Source of the DNA: an uncultured Saprospiraceae bacterium
GTDB lineage: Bacteria; Bacteroidota; Bacteroidia; Chitinophagales; Saprospiraceae
Assembly: GCA_937974625.1 (NCBI GenBank)
Contig: CALJVJ010000050.1
Span: 1 to 39,579 of the forward strand
Reading direction: 5' to 3'
Length of the DNA stretch: 39,579 nucleotides
Both the position numbers and the translations under genes were made by a program. Positions 16,500 through 25,215 of this stretch are shown here, in pieces. A model generated the notes under the pieces. That model was not told the origin of the DNA, did not search any database, and saw only the letters and a program-made list of their open reading frames with translations. Numbering within the stretch: position 1 is the stretch's first letter; every line of letters begins with the position of its first letter.

Positions 16500-17957
16500 T
16501 TAACCTTCGTATCTATAAAAGTTTATAATAGCTTCTATCTTTCTACTATTGCTTAGCTCTGGTGAAAAATCAAATAACATTGGATACATGTCAAAATCTT
16601 CTGTCAATGCTTCCGCTAAAATATCAATAGCTTCTTTTTGTCGTTCCAATTTGAATAAACATGCTGCTCGGCAAAATAAAAGTTCCGCTCCTACAGCATA
16701 TTCATCAGCCTCATCTAAAAGCTCTAAAGTCGCCTCGTATGCTTCTTCTTTTATTAGAAATGCTGCAAATTTAATCCAGTAACTTGCTTGGTCTGGAACT
16801 AATTCAATTACTTGATTGAAATATTCGTATGCTTTCTCTTTTTTATCTAAAGTTATATACACTTCTGCCATAGCTTGAAAATATTCTTCTCTAGCTCCTT
16901 CTATTTCCAATGCCTTTTTGAAATAAGCAAGTGCTTGCGTCCAAGCTTTTTCTTTTACGGCACATTGGCCTAAATGAAAATAAACTTCGTCGTTGATTTC
17001 ATCCATTTTGATAGAACGAAGGTAGAACTCTTGCGCAATTTCAATTTTGTCTAAGAATTGATAGCATTGACCAATTTTAAATAATAATTCACCATCTGGT
17101 AAAATATAGGTCAAGACCTCTTCGTAACAATCTAATGCTTTGGCATAGTCTTGAATTTCCATACAAAGCTCTGCACAATGTCTATAAGCCCATTCAAATT
17201 CATTGTCAATAATAAAAGCATATTCGTAAGCTTCTATTGCTGCTTCATAATTACCATAATAGGTATGAGCATGGCCTAAATTATACCAAGCTTTTTCGCA
17301 ATAGGGGTCGTGGTCTATCAAAGAGTTACAAAGCAAGATGCTTTCATCAAATTTCCTTGACATTTCTACTGATAACCATATTCTATCTATGGCTTCTTGA
17401 TGCGAAGGATTAAATTTCAATGTTTGCTTCCAAGAAGTAAACACTGATTCATATTGTTGCATATGCTCATAAATAACTCCTTCCGAAAAGAAAATATCAG
17501 CTAATTGGTTTTTATTATCTATGTGACACGCAACTTTTAATTCTCGTACAATAGATAGCGCATGACCATGGTCTCCAAATAAACCAAGGACTTCTGCTTT
17601 GATAAGCTTTACCTCATAATCACTTGGAGATAGTACTTCTGCCTGTTGGATGGCATCCATAGCTTTCGCTTCTTGCTTTTGTTTAGCTAACAACTCTGCT
17701 TTCTTACAATACAAGTTTGTAGAATGCAAATGTTGATTCAAAGCTTGGTCAACAACAGCTAAAGCTAGGTCAATGGAACTTTCGTTTTCGTAGTAATTTA
17801 TAATTTGAGAAAATACCGCTTCCTCGTAAAATACTACCGTTCCCTTTTGTGACATAGCCTCATACGCTAAAATTAAGCTATTTGTAGTGTGTTGTTTATT
17901 GTAATTGTCTTGATGCATAGGTAGTTTATCATGATTTTTGATGCCATAAAGGTACAT
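16500..17957 (-). CDS. Tetratricopeptide repeat protein
   Basis: A 485-residue, mostly acidic helical protein built of about ten TPR units from residue 55 to the C-terminus. Clear units include AWYNLGHAHTYYGNYEAAIE, LLFKIGQCYQFLDKIEIAQ, VYFHLGQCAVKEKAWTQAL and YFQAMAEVYITLDKKEKAY. There is no signal peptide or membrane segment, so it is probably a cytoplasmic scaffold; partners are unknown. Proteins of this size and style (VFYEEAVFSQIINYYENE near the N-terminus) are common in Bacteroidota. ATG 17957 is the longest start; Met 14 (17918) is an alternative. It is monocistronic, with a terminator at 16421-16446. Confidence 0.88.
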   Translation of the reverse strand: MYLYGIKNHDKLPMHQDNYNKQHTTNSLILAYEAMSQKGTVVFYEEAVFSQIINYYENESSIDLALAVVDQALNQHLHSTNLYCKKAELLAKQKQEAKAMDAIQQAEVLSPSDYEVKLIKAEVLGLFGDHGHALSIVRELKVACHIDNKNQLADIFFSEGVIYEHMQQYESVFTSWKQTLKFNPSHQEAIDRIWLSVEMSRKFDESILLCNSLIDHDPYCEKAWYNLGHAHTYYGNYEAAIEAYEYAFIIDNEFEWAYRHCAELCMEIQDYAKALDCYEEVLTYILPDGELLFKIGQCYQFLDKIEIAQEFYLRSIKMDEINDEVYFHLGQCAVKEKAWTQALAYFKKALEIEGAREEYFQAMAEVYITLDKKEKAYEYFNQVIELVPDQASYWIKFAAFLIKEEAYEATLELLDEADEYAVGAELLFCRAACLFKLERQKEAIDILAEALTEDFDMYPMLFDFSPELSNSRKIEAIINFYRYEG

Positions 17958-18641
17958 AAAAAACCTATTAATTCACTAGATAGAAATGAAAATAATTTAC
18001 TTGTATTTGATAAAAAAAATTGTTTATTTTTTACTTTTTTAATGTAAAATATTATATATCAATAAGTTATAAATTGGATATAAATCATAATATTTTTTTA
18101 CAGATTTATATCTCTTTGATAAATTTTTTAAATTTTTTTTATTAAAATATTTTCAAAATCAATTTGTTATCTGTGATTAGAAATCAAGAAAAATAATAAT
18201 ATTTATCGTTTTTTGATACTAAATATGTGACATTTATTTAATGCCTTTTTGACCAATTTCTCTTCTTTTGATTCCGATTTCTATTAAAATAGTACCACTT
18301 CCTTATTTTATACCCTTATGTTTGGTGTTTTAATTAAGGCCTTTTTTTTGTCATATCAAGCAAAAAAAAGTGAAATTTTAGTGTTTTTTATACAAAGAGT
18401 TAAAAATAAAGGGAAGTTAAGTGTAGGTAATAAAACAAAGCTCAAACACTTTTTTTATAATAACTAGTAATCTACCTTCTTAAACGCTCAAAAGTCTTCA
18501 ATTAGCCATATAGTATTTTTTTAAATCTGGAGTGGTTTGTTCAAATAGATAGCTTGTTTTTCATGATTATTAAACCTTTCTTAATTTGGATAGTCTAAGC
18601 AGCATAACCTTTAAAGTTTATTATTGAAAGAATCATCCGAT
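17958..18641. other. Very AT-rich intergenic region before the ECF sigma gene
   Basis: About 680 bp between divergent genes with long A/T runs. I see no coding potential and no strong hairpin, apart from a predicted ECF-type promoter at 18572-18598. Upstream control sites cannot be picked out by eye. Confidence 0.5.
18572..18598 (+). promoter_or_regulatory. Predicted ECF-sigma promoter (autoregulation)
   Basis: AAACC (18572-18576), 16-nt spacer, GTCTAA (18593-18598) resembles the general ECF promoter shape (AAC at -35, GTC at -10). It lies about 45 nt before the sigma gene start, as expected for an autoregulated ECF operon. Inference from pattern only. Confidence 0.45.
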
Positions 18642-19172
18642 ATGCAGATTTTGTCATTAGTCCGAGACCCTACTCGTATAGAGGAAGGATTTAGACTTTT
18701 GTTGCAACAATACCAGGAGCGACTCTATTGGCATATTCGACGATTGGTGATTCAGCATGATGATGCAAATGATGTTTTGCAAAATGTACTGATAAAAGTT
18801 TATCGAAATATTCATAATTTTAAAGGACAGGCACAATTATATACTTGGCTCTACCGAATTGCTACTAACGAAACGCTTACTTTTTTAAAGAAGAAAAATA
18901 AAAAAAGTGCTATTTCATTAGAACAAGAAATAATCAACTTAGCCGATACCCTCAAAGCAGATGAATATTTTGACGGTTCTGAAGTGCAATTAAAACTTCA
19001 ACAAGCAATATTGACTTTACCAGAGAAGCAGAAGTTAATTTTTTTGATGCGCTATTTTGAAGGATTACCCTATCAAGAGATTTCTACTATACTCGATACT
19101 TCTGTTGGTGGTCTGAAAGCATCTTATCATCATGCAGTGAAAAAGATAGAAATGTTTATAAAAGAAATTTGA
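18642..19172 (+). CDS. ECF-type RNA polymerase sigma factor
   Basis: Sigma-70 family, ECF subgroup, 176 residues from the ATG at 18642 (182 from an alternative TTG at 18624). Region 2: FRLLLQQYQERLYWHIRRLVIQHDDANDVLQNVLIKVYRN around residues 15-57, with YTWLYRIATNETL after it. Region 4: LPEKQKLIFLMRYFEGLPYQ and EISTILDTSVGGLKASYHHAVKK near the C-terminus (helix-turn-helix). It is the first gene of a three-gene unit: the stop is 6 nt from the putative anti-sigma start. Similar sigma / anti-sigma / periplasmic sensor sets are widespread in Bacteroidota. An ECF-like promoter upstream suggests it transcribes its own operon. Confidence 0.92.
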   Translation: MQILSLVRDPTRIEEGFRLLLQQYQERLYWHIRRLVIQHDDANDVLQNVLIKVYRNIHNFKGQAQLYTWLYRIATNETLTFLKKKNKKSAISLEQEIINLADTLKADEYFDGSEVQLKLQQAILTLPEKQKLIFLMRYFEGLPYQEISTILDTSVGGLKASYHHAVKKIEMFIKEI

Positions 19173-19178
19173 TAAATA

Positions 19179-19673
19179 ATGAAGTATAAAAAAGAGATAC
19201 AAGATGAATTAGATGAATTGTCACCATTCCTTTCTGAACTAAAACAGAAGAAAACTGGAATGGAGCTACCTGAACATTATTTTGATTTTTTGACCGCTAG
19301 TGTCATGGAGCAAGTTGTTTTGATTCCTAAGCCTTCTTCATCGGTACTACCTACGGCTAAACCTGTTTGGTATGCCTTTCTGTTTAATAAACATATATGG
19401 AGTGGTTTAGCTATGACTTTGCTGTTACTGGTGACGATTTTGTTTTTTAGAAATCAACCAATATCTGATGAACCAGCTTTTGCAGAAATTTCATCAGAAG
19501 AAGCAGTTATATATATCGCCGCTCATTTAGAAGATTTTGAACCAGCTTTATTTACCGAAGGTGATTTTATAGAAGAAATAGAGGCTACGAAAATAGACGA
19601 TGCAGAAGTTGATTTGTATTTAGAAGAAATTATTGAAGATTTAGATATAGAGACTTTAGAGGAATTATTTTAA
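19179..19673 (+). CDS. Putative membrane anti-sigma factor
   Basis: 164 residues with a single transmembrane helix at about 68-88 (WSGLAMTLLLLVTILFF). The cytoplasmic N-terminus contains ELSPFLSELKQKKTGMELPEHYFD, a pattern seen in small Bacteroidota anti-sigma-like proteins next to ECF genes (the P-x-x-YF motif). No zinc-finger HxxxCxxC is present, so it is not a ZAS-type anti-sigma. The periplasmic C-terminus is highly acidic (EEIIEDLDIETLEELF). The role is inferred from topology and position: 6 nt after the sigma gene and 29 nt before the periplasmic partner, consistent with one transcript. Confidence 0.75.
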   Translation: MKYKKEIQDELDELSPFLSELKQKKTGMELPEHYFDFLTASVMEQVVLIPKPSSSVLPTAKPVWYAFLFNKHIWSGLAMTLLLLVTILFFRNQPISDEPAFAEISSEEAVIYIAAHLEDFEPALFTEGDFIEEIEATKIDDAEVDLYLEEIIEDLDIETLEELF

Positions 19674-19702
19674 GAGCTAATAAAAATTTAAACTTATAAA
19701 AA

Positions 19703-20140
19703 ATGAAAAAGAAATTTATAGGATTGATATTGATCATGTTTTTGATTACTTCAATTGGGATTGCGCAAAAAGACAAAATTCATGAAAAGGTTAAAGCTCG
19801 AAGGATTGCCTTCATTACAGAAAAGCTACAACTGACTTCTGAAGAGGCTCAACTATTTTGGCCTGTATTTAATGAATTTCAAAGTAAGCGCAGAGCAATT
19901 CATAAGACCCATAGAGGAAAAGTTAACTTTAATGTGATGACTGATGAAGAGGTACTTACTCATGTAAATCGCCAAATAGAGAAAGAAGAAAAAATGCTGA
20001 TTTTAAAAAAGGAATACATTGCACAGTTGAAGACTGTTCTGCCTATTAGAAAGGTTGCGATGTTGTCAGGAGCAGAAAAGCAATTTAAAGAATGGATGCT
20101 TACCCAAGTCAAAAGAAGGACTATTGCTAAAGGAAAATAA
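19703..20140 (+). CDS. Periplasmic Spy/CpxP-like protein, sensor of the ECF system
   Basis: 145 residues. A signal peptide (1-21, hydrophobic IGLILIMFLITSIG, cleavage after GIAQ) is followed by a long, basic, entirely helical domain: RRIAFITEKLQLTSEEAQLFWPVFNEFQ..., with the LTSEEAQLFWPVFNE segment similar to LTxxQ/Spy-like proteins. Bacteroidota annotations often call such proteins 'sensor of ECF-type sigma factor'. Very positive net charge may pair with the acidic C-terminus of the neighbouring anti-sigma; that contact is my inference. Third gene of the sigma/anti-sigma unit. Confidence 0.8.
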   Translation: MKKKFIGLILIMFLITSIGIAQKDKIHEKVKARRIAFITEKLQLTSEEAQLFWPVFNEFQSKRRAIHKTHRGKVNFNVMTDEEVLTHVNRQIEKEEKMLILKKEYIAQLKTVLPIRKVAMLSGAEKQFKEWMLTQVKRRTIAKGK

Positions 20141-20230
20141 AGGTGACTCGATAGTTGTCCAAATTTACTTTTACCTACTAATGTAAGTGAGGAAGTTATT
20201 GTTTGTCCTTACTTTTACTAATAAAAATAG

Positions 20231-20944
20231 ATGGCACAGCATAAAAAGTCAGGTAAAAAGCCTTATAATAAAAATCGAAATTACGATAATCGAAATCGAA
20301 ATGAGAACCGTAATGACAATCGGAACCGAAATGATAATCGGGATGATAACCGAAGTCGAAATGATAATAGACAAGGGCAACAACAAGATACACAAAGAAC
20401 CGATAACACTCCTGCGAAAAATACACAATCGAAAACAGAATCTAGTAATGACCTAGTTATTTTCATTGTATTTTTAATTGGGTTGGCAGGCTTTTTTTTG
20501 GTTAATAAATTTTATTTAGCGCCTAAAAAAAATAGCCTATATGCAGCTACCAATCAAAAATTTATAAAAGAAGGAAAATTAACTTTTCTAGATGCTCAGT
20601 CTGAAAAAGTAATTATTGGGATTGATATCGAAATCGCTAAATCTTCTTATGAAATAGAACAAGGCTTGATGCATCGAAGGACTTTACCAGCAAATGGCGG
20701 GATGCTTTTTATTTATGATAATGAACATTATCGGACTTTCTGGATGAAAAACACCTATTTATCTTTAGATATTATCTTTTTGAATGCGGACAAGGAGATT
20801 ATTCGTATCCGTAAAAAAGCAGCCCCATTATCCGAGATTTCTATTCCTTCTGGAGGTAAGGCGATGTATGTTGTCGAAGTATTGGCGGGTTTTACGGATG
20901 CTTATAATATACAGGTTGGTGACCATATTGAATTTTCTAAATAG
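20231..20944 (+). CDS. DUF192 protein with Asn/Arg/Asp-rich extension and membrane anchor
   Basis: 237 residues in three parts. Residues 1-70 are low-complexity and charged: short units of N, R and D (such as NRNDNRDDNRSRNDNR) from imperfect codon-level repeats of GATAATCG/AATCGAAA type. A single membrane helix follows at about 75-95 (DLVIFIVFLIGLAGFFLVNKF). The C-terminal domain, about 108-236, is DUF192: EIEQGLMHRRTLPANGGMLF, then RTFWMKNTYLSLDIIFL and YVVEVLAGF. DUF192 domains are usually secreted; function is unknown. It lies 90 nt downstream of the ECF unit and could be read with it. Confidence 0.88.
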   Translation: MAQHKKSGKKPYNKNRNYDNRNRNENRNDNRNRNDNRDDNRSRNDNRQGQQQDTQRTDNTPAKNTQSKTESSNDLVIFIVFLIGLAGFFLVNKFYLAPKKNSLYAATNQKFIKEGKLTFLDAQSEKVIIGIDIEIAKSSYEIEQGLMHRRTLPANGGMLFIYDNEHYRTFWMKNTYLSLDIIFLNADKEIIRIRKKAAPLSEISIPSGGKAMYVVEVLAGFTDAYNIQVGDHIEFSK

Positions 20945-21268
20945 TATTTAAAATGGCTTCTATTCTTCCTTTCGATGTATCTTTTTCATATTATAATAAA
21001 ACGTGTTGGCATCCTTTTTGGAAAATAGATAAGTAGATAAGCTTTTAAAATGCTTATTATTTAACTCTCCATTTTTAGAATTAATATTTATTAGTTCATT
21101 TCCCCTTATCATTTATTCTAATTTGTGACAATAATGTATTGTTGTTGTCTAAAATATAACTTTAATATCTAATTTGTTGGTATTAGAGCTGAAATTCTCG
21201 TTCTTGGTATTAACGAATGATAAACTCGTTAATGCATTGTAAATAATCTAGGCTAAAACAATTGACAC

Positions 21269-21382
21269 ATGCTATTCGAAGACAATACAGGTATTTTTAA
21301 AGACATCAGATTTTGGTTATTAGTTGTAGCATTAATTACTCTAATAGGCATCGTTGGTCGTAGTTACTTAGCTAGTTTTTAG
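21269..21382 (+). CDS. Small single-pass membrane protein, 37 residues
   Basis: An ATG at 21269 opens a 37-codon frame ending TAG: a short polar N-terminus (MLFEDNTGIFKDIRF), one hydrophobic helix (WLLVVALITLIGIVG) and a short end RSYLASF. The N-in, basic-after pattern and clean hydrophobic block look like a genuine small membrane protein rather than random sequence. No family is recognised. It stands alone between the DUF192 gene and the flotillin terminator. No strong TAnnTTTG promoter was seen just upstream, so expression is uncertain. Confidence 0.5.
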   Translation: MLFEDNTGIFKDIRFWLLVVALITLIGIVGRSYLASF

Positions 21383-21420
21383 TTGAAAAAAAATTTCGAC
21401 GACTCTTTAAAACTAGGCCT

Positions 21421-21455
21421 AAAAAAAACGCCTGATGAGTAGTATCACCAGACGT
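21421..21455 (-). terminator. Rho-independent terminator of the flotillin operon
   Basis: On the minus strand an 11-bp stem with two G-U pairs (plus-strand arms 21428-21438 and 21445-21455; ACGTCTGGTGA / TCATCAGGCGT) is followed by eight Ts (21428-21421). It lies 25 nt after the flotillin stop. The wobble pairs form only in the minus-strand transcript, which fixes the direction. Confidence 0.85.
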
Positions 21456-21479
21456 CCTATATTTTTTAAAAAGAGCTGC

Positions 21480-22898
21480 TTATTTTTTCTTTTCCTTTAG
21501 TTCTATCACCTCTTTTTCTGTTGCTTCTTTTTGACCTAAATACTGTGGTAAATCCATCCCTGCCATATTGAATAAGTCATTTAAAGGTGGAACTGATTTA
21601 TAAAGACCGGAAACAAACTTAGAAGTAGAATTTCCTTCTCCATCATTATTTCCTCCGCCTTCCCAGACAGTAACTTTGTCGATTTTGATATTCTTTATCG
21701 CTTCCACTTGTGTCGCTACCAAATCTTCTAACTTATCAGCAATTAACATTAGGACTGCATCTTTAGAACTGCCACCTGCCGCTTTTACCAATTGGTCAAA
21801 ACCTGCAGCTTGCTTGTTTAGTACTTCATACAAACCTTTTGCTTCTGCTTCTTTTCTCAAGAAAATAGAATCTGCTTCCCCTCTCGCTAAAGCTCTAATT
21901 TGCTCTGCTTCTGCTTCTGCGTCAATGATTTGCTTTTGTTTAGCAATTTCTGCTTGTACAATCGTATCGGCTTGTCGAGTTGCCATTTCTTTCTTGGCTC
22001 TCGCTTCTTCCGCAGTTTGCTCTGCTAGATAAGCTTCTTCTAATGCCTTTGCAGCTTGTGTTTTTTCTGATGCTGTCGCCAAACGAAGATACTCTGCTTC
22101 TCGTTGACGTCTAAGCGCATCAGACTCTGCAATTTTAATTTTGGCTAAGTTTTCTCCTTCAATCGCTTTGGCTTGTGCTTCTGCCTCACCAACCTTTCCA
22201 GATGCTTGTGCAGAGGTAACGGAAATTGTCTGGTCTCTTCTTGCATTGGCTTCTCCAATAGAACCATCTCTTGTCTTTTCTGCTACACTCATTTTTGCAT
22301 CGTTAATTGCTTTGGCTGCTGCTTCTTTTCCTAAAGCTTCAATATAACCAGACTCATCTTGAATATCTGTAACGTTTACGTTTATCAACTGTAAACCAAT
22401 TTTACTCAATTCTAATCCTACATTAGTAGAAACATTAGATAAAAATTTGTCTCTATCTACATTAATTTCTTCAATATCCATCGTTGCAATAACTAGACGC
22501 ATTTGACCAACTATGATGTTATAAGCTAGTCCTCTTACTTGTTCTCTCTGTATGCCTAATAAACGTTCTGCTGCATTTTGCATTACGCCCTCATCTTTAG
22601 AGACACCGACTGTAAACTGAGAAGGTACATCTACCCGTATATTTTGCTTACTTAGTGCTCCTTTTAAATCAACATCAATTGAAATAGGTGTTAGGTCTAA
22701 ATATTCATAGTCTTGAATAACTGGCCAAACTATCGATGCTCCTCCGTGAATACATTTGGCTGAGCCTTGCCCTGTTCGACCGTAGATAACTAAAATTTTA
22801 TCAGAAGGACAACGTTTATACCTAGATACTAAATAAATTAGCATTAGTACAAAGAGTCCAGCTAAACCTGCAAGTAAAATTGTTAGGAATTGTGCCAT
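21480..22898 (-). CDS. floT: Flotillin-like SPFH/Band 7 protein
   Basis: Scaffold of ordered membrane microdomains. 472 residues: N-terminal membrane anchor about 5-25 (LTILLAGLAGLFVLMLIYLV), SPFH domain about 30-190 (ILVIYGRTGQGSAKCIHGG and the flotillin-type VQREQVRG-like segment GIQREQVRGLAYNIIVGQMR), then a long Ala/Glu-rich coiled coil about 190-370 with flotillin-type repeats (EAEAQAKAIEGE, AEAEAEQIRALARGEAD). The C-terminus (NMAGMDLPQYLG, then a charged tail) is typical oligomerisation territory. It is directly downstream of an NfeD-like gene (79 nt), the same order as yuaF-floT in Bacillus, which supports FloT rather than a stomatin. Confidence 0.92.
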   Translation of the reverse strand: MAQFLTILLAGLAGLFVLMLIYLVSRYKRCPSDKILVIYGRTGQGSAKCIHGGASIVWPVIQDYEYLDLTPISIDVDLKGALSKQNIRVDVPSQFTVGVSKDEGVMQNAAERLLGIQREQVRGLAYNIIVGQMRLVIATMDIEEINVDRDKFLSNVSTNVGLELSKIGLQLINVNVTDIQDESGYIEALGKEAAAKAINDAKMSVAEKTRDGSIGEANARRDQTISVTSAQASGKVGEAEAQAKAIEGENLAKIKIAESDALRRQREAEYLRLATASEKTQAAKALEEAYLAEQTAEEARAKKEMATRQADTIVQAEIAKQKQIIDAEAEAEQIRALARGEADSIFLRKEAEAKGLYEVLNKQAAGFDQLVKAAGGSSKDAVLMLIADKLEDLVATQVEAIKNIKIDKVTVWEGGGNNDGEGNSTSKFVSGLYKSVPPLNDLFNMAGMDLPQYLGQKEATEKEVIELKEKKK

Positions 22899-22977
22899 AA
22901 ATTAGAAGTTAAATGTTTTAAAGTTTATTTTCAATCGTAGTTTTTAATATTTTCAGATGCTAAATACTTATACCCTT

Positions 22978-23574
22978 TTATTCTAAACTTTTTACGGATT
23001 CTACAACTAGGATATTTTCATCAATAATATCGACAACCCGTATTTCAGAACCTGTGGTAAGTGGTTCAAGTTCTTTCGTTACAGCGTTCATCTCTCGCAT
23101 TGAGTTTTCAATTAGCAAATGAACTTTTCCTTGGCCTCCTTCTTGGGGGGGGATTGTAAGATAAACTTTTCCTGTATTGAAAATCGCATTATTGATATCT
23201 ATATTTCCTTCCTGGCTAAGTTTGAAAAATATATAGATCATGTAGCTTACTAAAAGCATTGCTAACATTCCTGAGCCAGTTGCAAAACCGATTGCTTTTA
23301 GTAGGCTTCCGCCACTGTTTAGAATAAATACACCTGCCCAACCAAAAAAAGTAAAAAAAGCAATAATACTTCTTACAGAAAAGAGGGCAAAATCGGTATC
23401 TACTTCAAAGCCACCATCTATATCGCCATCTATATCAGTATCCGCATCTAATCCAATTAAACTAAAGACAAATTGAATTATAAACAAGATACTAAATACT
23501 ATAGATATGCCCCAAAATGCTTGCTGTGGACCACTTAATGCAACCCACCAATCTCCAAGGTTTAGTAAAATCAT
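22978..23574 (-). CDS. NfeD-like membrane protein (YuaF type)
   Basis: 198 residues. Hydrophobic segments lie at about 18-40 (FWGISIVFSILFIIQFVFSLIGL), 65-85 (ALFSVRSIIAFFTFFGWAGVFI) and 92-115. A Asp-rich loop (DADTDIDGDIDGG) lies between the first two. The C-terminal domain (about 130-195) is a small beta barrel of NfeD OB type (FNTGKVYLTIPPQEGGQGKV ... GSEIRVVDIIDENILVVE). Such proteins are encoded with flotillins and are thought to help their assembly or turnover. The short length, with no serine protease domain, fits the truncated NfeD1b/YuaF class. It is the first gene of the operon. Confidence 0.88.
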   Translation of the reverse strand: MILLNLGDWWVALSGPQQAFWGISIVFSILFIIQFVFSLIGLDADTDIDGDIDGGFEVDTDFALFSVRSIIAFFTFFGWAGVFILNSGGSLLKAIGFATGSGMLAMLLVSYMIYIFFKLSQEGNIDINNAIFNTGKVYLTIPPQEGGQGKVHLLIENSMREMNAVTKELEPLTTGSEIRVVDIIDENILVVESVKSLE

Positions 23575-24018
23575 GTTTTTATTTTTTTAGCTAGCTATTT
23601 TATTTGAAGATAGAGATGCTAGATTATAACATCTATTCTCTCTTCTTTTTTGTCGGGTGAGTATTGCTCTCATTCTTAGAACTAAAGATAGCTTTATTTA
23701 TGAATTCTCAAACAATTCCTTCGACAAATTCCTTGGATTATTCGGCAAATGTGATTTAGGAGCTAATTTTTATATTGATATTGATATTTTTTTTATTATA
23801 AAATGTCTTTATTTTATTTTATTTTATTTTTTGTAAAAAATTGATAATCAGTTTTTTAGATATTTTTTATTTCTTTTTTTTTTTTAGTTAAAAAGACGCC
23901 TACTGTATTTTTTATGGAATAATCAAACGGTAGTTTCTTTTTAGCTAGATGGGCGGAAAGTAATTGCTTAACTTTGCGTAGAGATAAACACCATAATTAA
24001 TAATTACATCCAAAACTC
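23575..24018. other. Divergent intergenic region nfeD / prs
   Basis: Contains a pentanucleotide tract (ATTTT)n at about 23808-23832 and other T-runs to 23885. TAACTTTG (23969-23976) fits a -7 core for prs, 43 nt before its ATG, but no convincing -33 TTTG is present. Confidence 0.55.
23808..23832. repeat. Short tandem repeat (ATTTT), at least four units
   Basis: Units of ATTTT occupy 23811-23830 and are extended by flanking Ts. They lie about 190 bp upstream of prs. Such tracts can vary in length by slippage; any effect on expression is unknown. Confidence 0.8.
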
Positions 24019-24951
24019 ATGGTTGAGGTAAAAATATTTGCTGGACAAGAAACAACTTATTTAGCAGAAGATATTGCTGATTTTTATGGACATCCACTAG
24101 GGAAATGCATTTTGCAAAAATTCAAAGATGGTGAGATGCAACCAGTCATTCAAGAATCAGTTAGAGGTTGTTACGTTTTTTTAATCCAATCTACTTTCGC
24201 ACCAGCTGATAATATGTTGGAATTGTTCCTAATGATTGATGCTGCGAAGCGTGCTTCGGCTGATTATATTACCGTTGTGATTCCATTTTTTGGTTATGCA
24301 CGGCAAGATAGAAAAGACAAACCGAGGGTTCCGATTTCAGCTAAATTAATTGCCAACTTATTAGAGACGGCAGGTGCAAATCGAGTGATGACAATGGATT
24401 TTCACGCAGACCAAATTCAAGGCTTCTTCGATATTCCTGTAGATCACTTAAAGAGTGAAGCTATTTATATGCCTTATCTGGAAAAACAGAATTTGACGAA
24501 TGTAACTTTTGCATCTCCTGATGTTGGTGGGGTGAAAAGAGCAAGAGCTTATGCTAAATATTTTACGAGACCTCTAGTTATTTGTGATAAATATCGTAAA
24601 AGAGCAAATGAAGTGGCTGGTATGACGGTTATTGGAGATGTAGAAGGGGCTGATGTGATTTTAGTAGATGATATTGTAGACACTGCTGGCACACTTTGCC
24701 GTGCTGCAGATATTATCATTGATAAAGGTGCTAAAAGTGTACGAGCTTTATGTACACACCCTGTATTATCAGGTGATGCTTATAAAAATATCGAAAACTC
24801 AAAATTAAAGGAGCTCATTGTTTGTGATACTATTCCTTTGAGAGGCAAATCTAAGAAAATAAAGGTTCTTTCATCTGCAAAATTATTTTCTAAAGCAATT
24901 CGTAATACACATGAACATAGGTCGATTTCAGCTTTGTTCGTTGGAGGTTAG
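24019..24951 (+). CDS. prs: Ribose-phosphate pyrophosphokinase (PRPP synthase)
   Basis: Makes PRPP from ribose 5-phosphate and ATP, the entry point for purine, pyrimidine, NAD, His and Trp synthesis; cytosolic hexamer. 310 residues, normal for class I. Motifs: KFKDGEMQ (35-41), GYARQDRKDKPR (92-103, ATP/flexible loop), MDFHADQIQGFF (126-137, ATP site with catalytic His), and VILVDDIVDTAGTL (213-226, PRPP loop). RISALFVGG ends the protein. It is monocistronic with a possible TAACTTTG core at 23969-23976 and a strong terminator at 24986-25020. Confidence 0.98.
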   Translation: MVEVKIFAGQETTYLAEDIADFYGHPLGKCILQKFKDGEMQPVIQESVRGCYVFLIQSTFAPADNMLELFLMIDAAKRASADYITVVIPFFGYARQDRKDKPRVPISAKLIANLLETAGANRVMTMDFHADQIQGFFDIPVDHLKSEAIYMPYLEKQNLTNVTFASPDVGGVKRARAYAKYFTRPLVICDKYRKRANEVAGMTVIGDVEGADVILVDDIVDTAGTLCRAADIIIDKGAKSVRALCTHPVLSGDAYKNIENSKLKELIVCDTIPLRGKSKKIKVLSSAKLFSKAIRNTHEHRSISALFVGG

Positions 24952-24985
24952 TCTTCTACTTATTATTGGCTTTAGACACACTCTT

Positions 24986-25020
24986 AAAATGGCGTTCTTC
25001 TCTTAGAGGAACGCCATTTT
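24986..25020 (+). terminator. Rho-independent terminator of prs
   Basis: A 12-bp perfect stem AAAATGGCGTTC / GAACGCCATTTT (24986-24997 / 25009-25020) is followed by TATTGGTTTT. It begins 34 nt after the prs stop. Confidence 0.92.
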
Positions 25021-25215
25021 TATTGGTTTTTCGGTCAGACTTATCGCTGATTTAAATAGAATTTTTATTTAAATATAAAAAAAATCTATTTCACTACCTT
25101 CTCTACCCACTTCACTTCAAGTCATTATAATAATTATTTTAATATATTCATCTTTACATCATCATAAGAAAAGTAATCGATTAGGTTCGATTCCTTCTTA
25201 GTTAGAAACAACCTT

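Larger units (their letters stand above)
20945..21479. other. Intergenic region with one small ORF and a terminator
   Basis: AT-rich spacer between the DUF192 gene and the flotillin operon. It contains the 37-codon ORF at 21269-21382 and the flotillin terminator at 21421-21455. The part 20945-21268 shows nothing clear. Confidence 0.6.

Noticed and set aside
21676..22032. 118-codon plus-strand frame inside the flotillin gene
   Set aside because: It is the shadow of the Ala/Glu coiled coil; the Ser/Ala-rich product has no signal or family.
25184..25194. GGTTCGATTCC, like a tRNA or tmRNA T-arm
   Set aside because: The flanking stem pairs only three bases, no acceptor stem or CCA is present, and no anticodon arm or tmRNA tag sequence is nearby.
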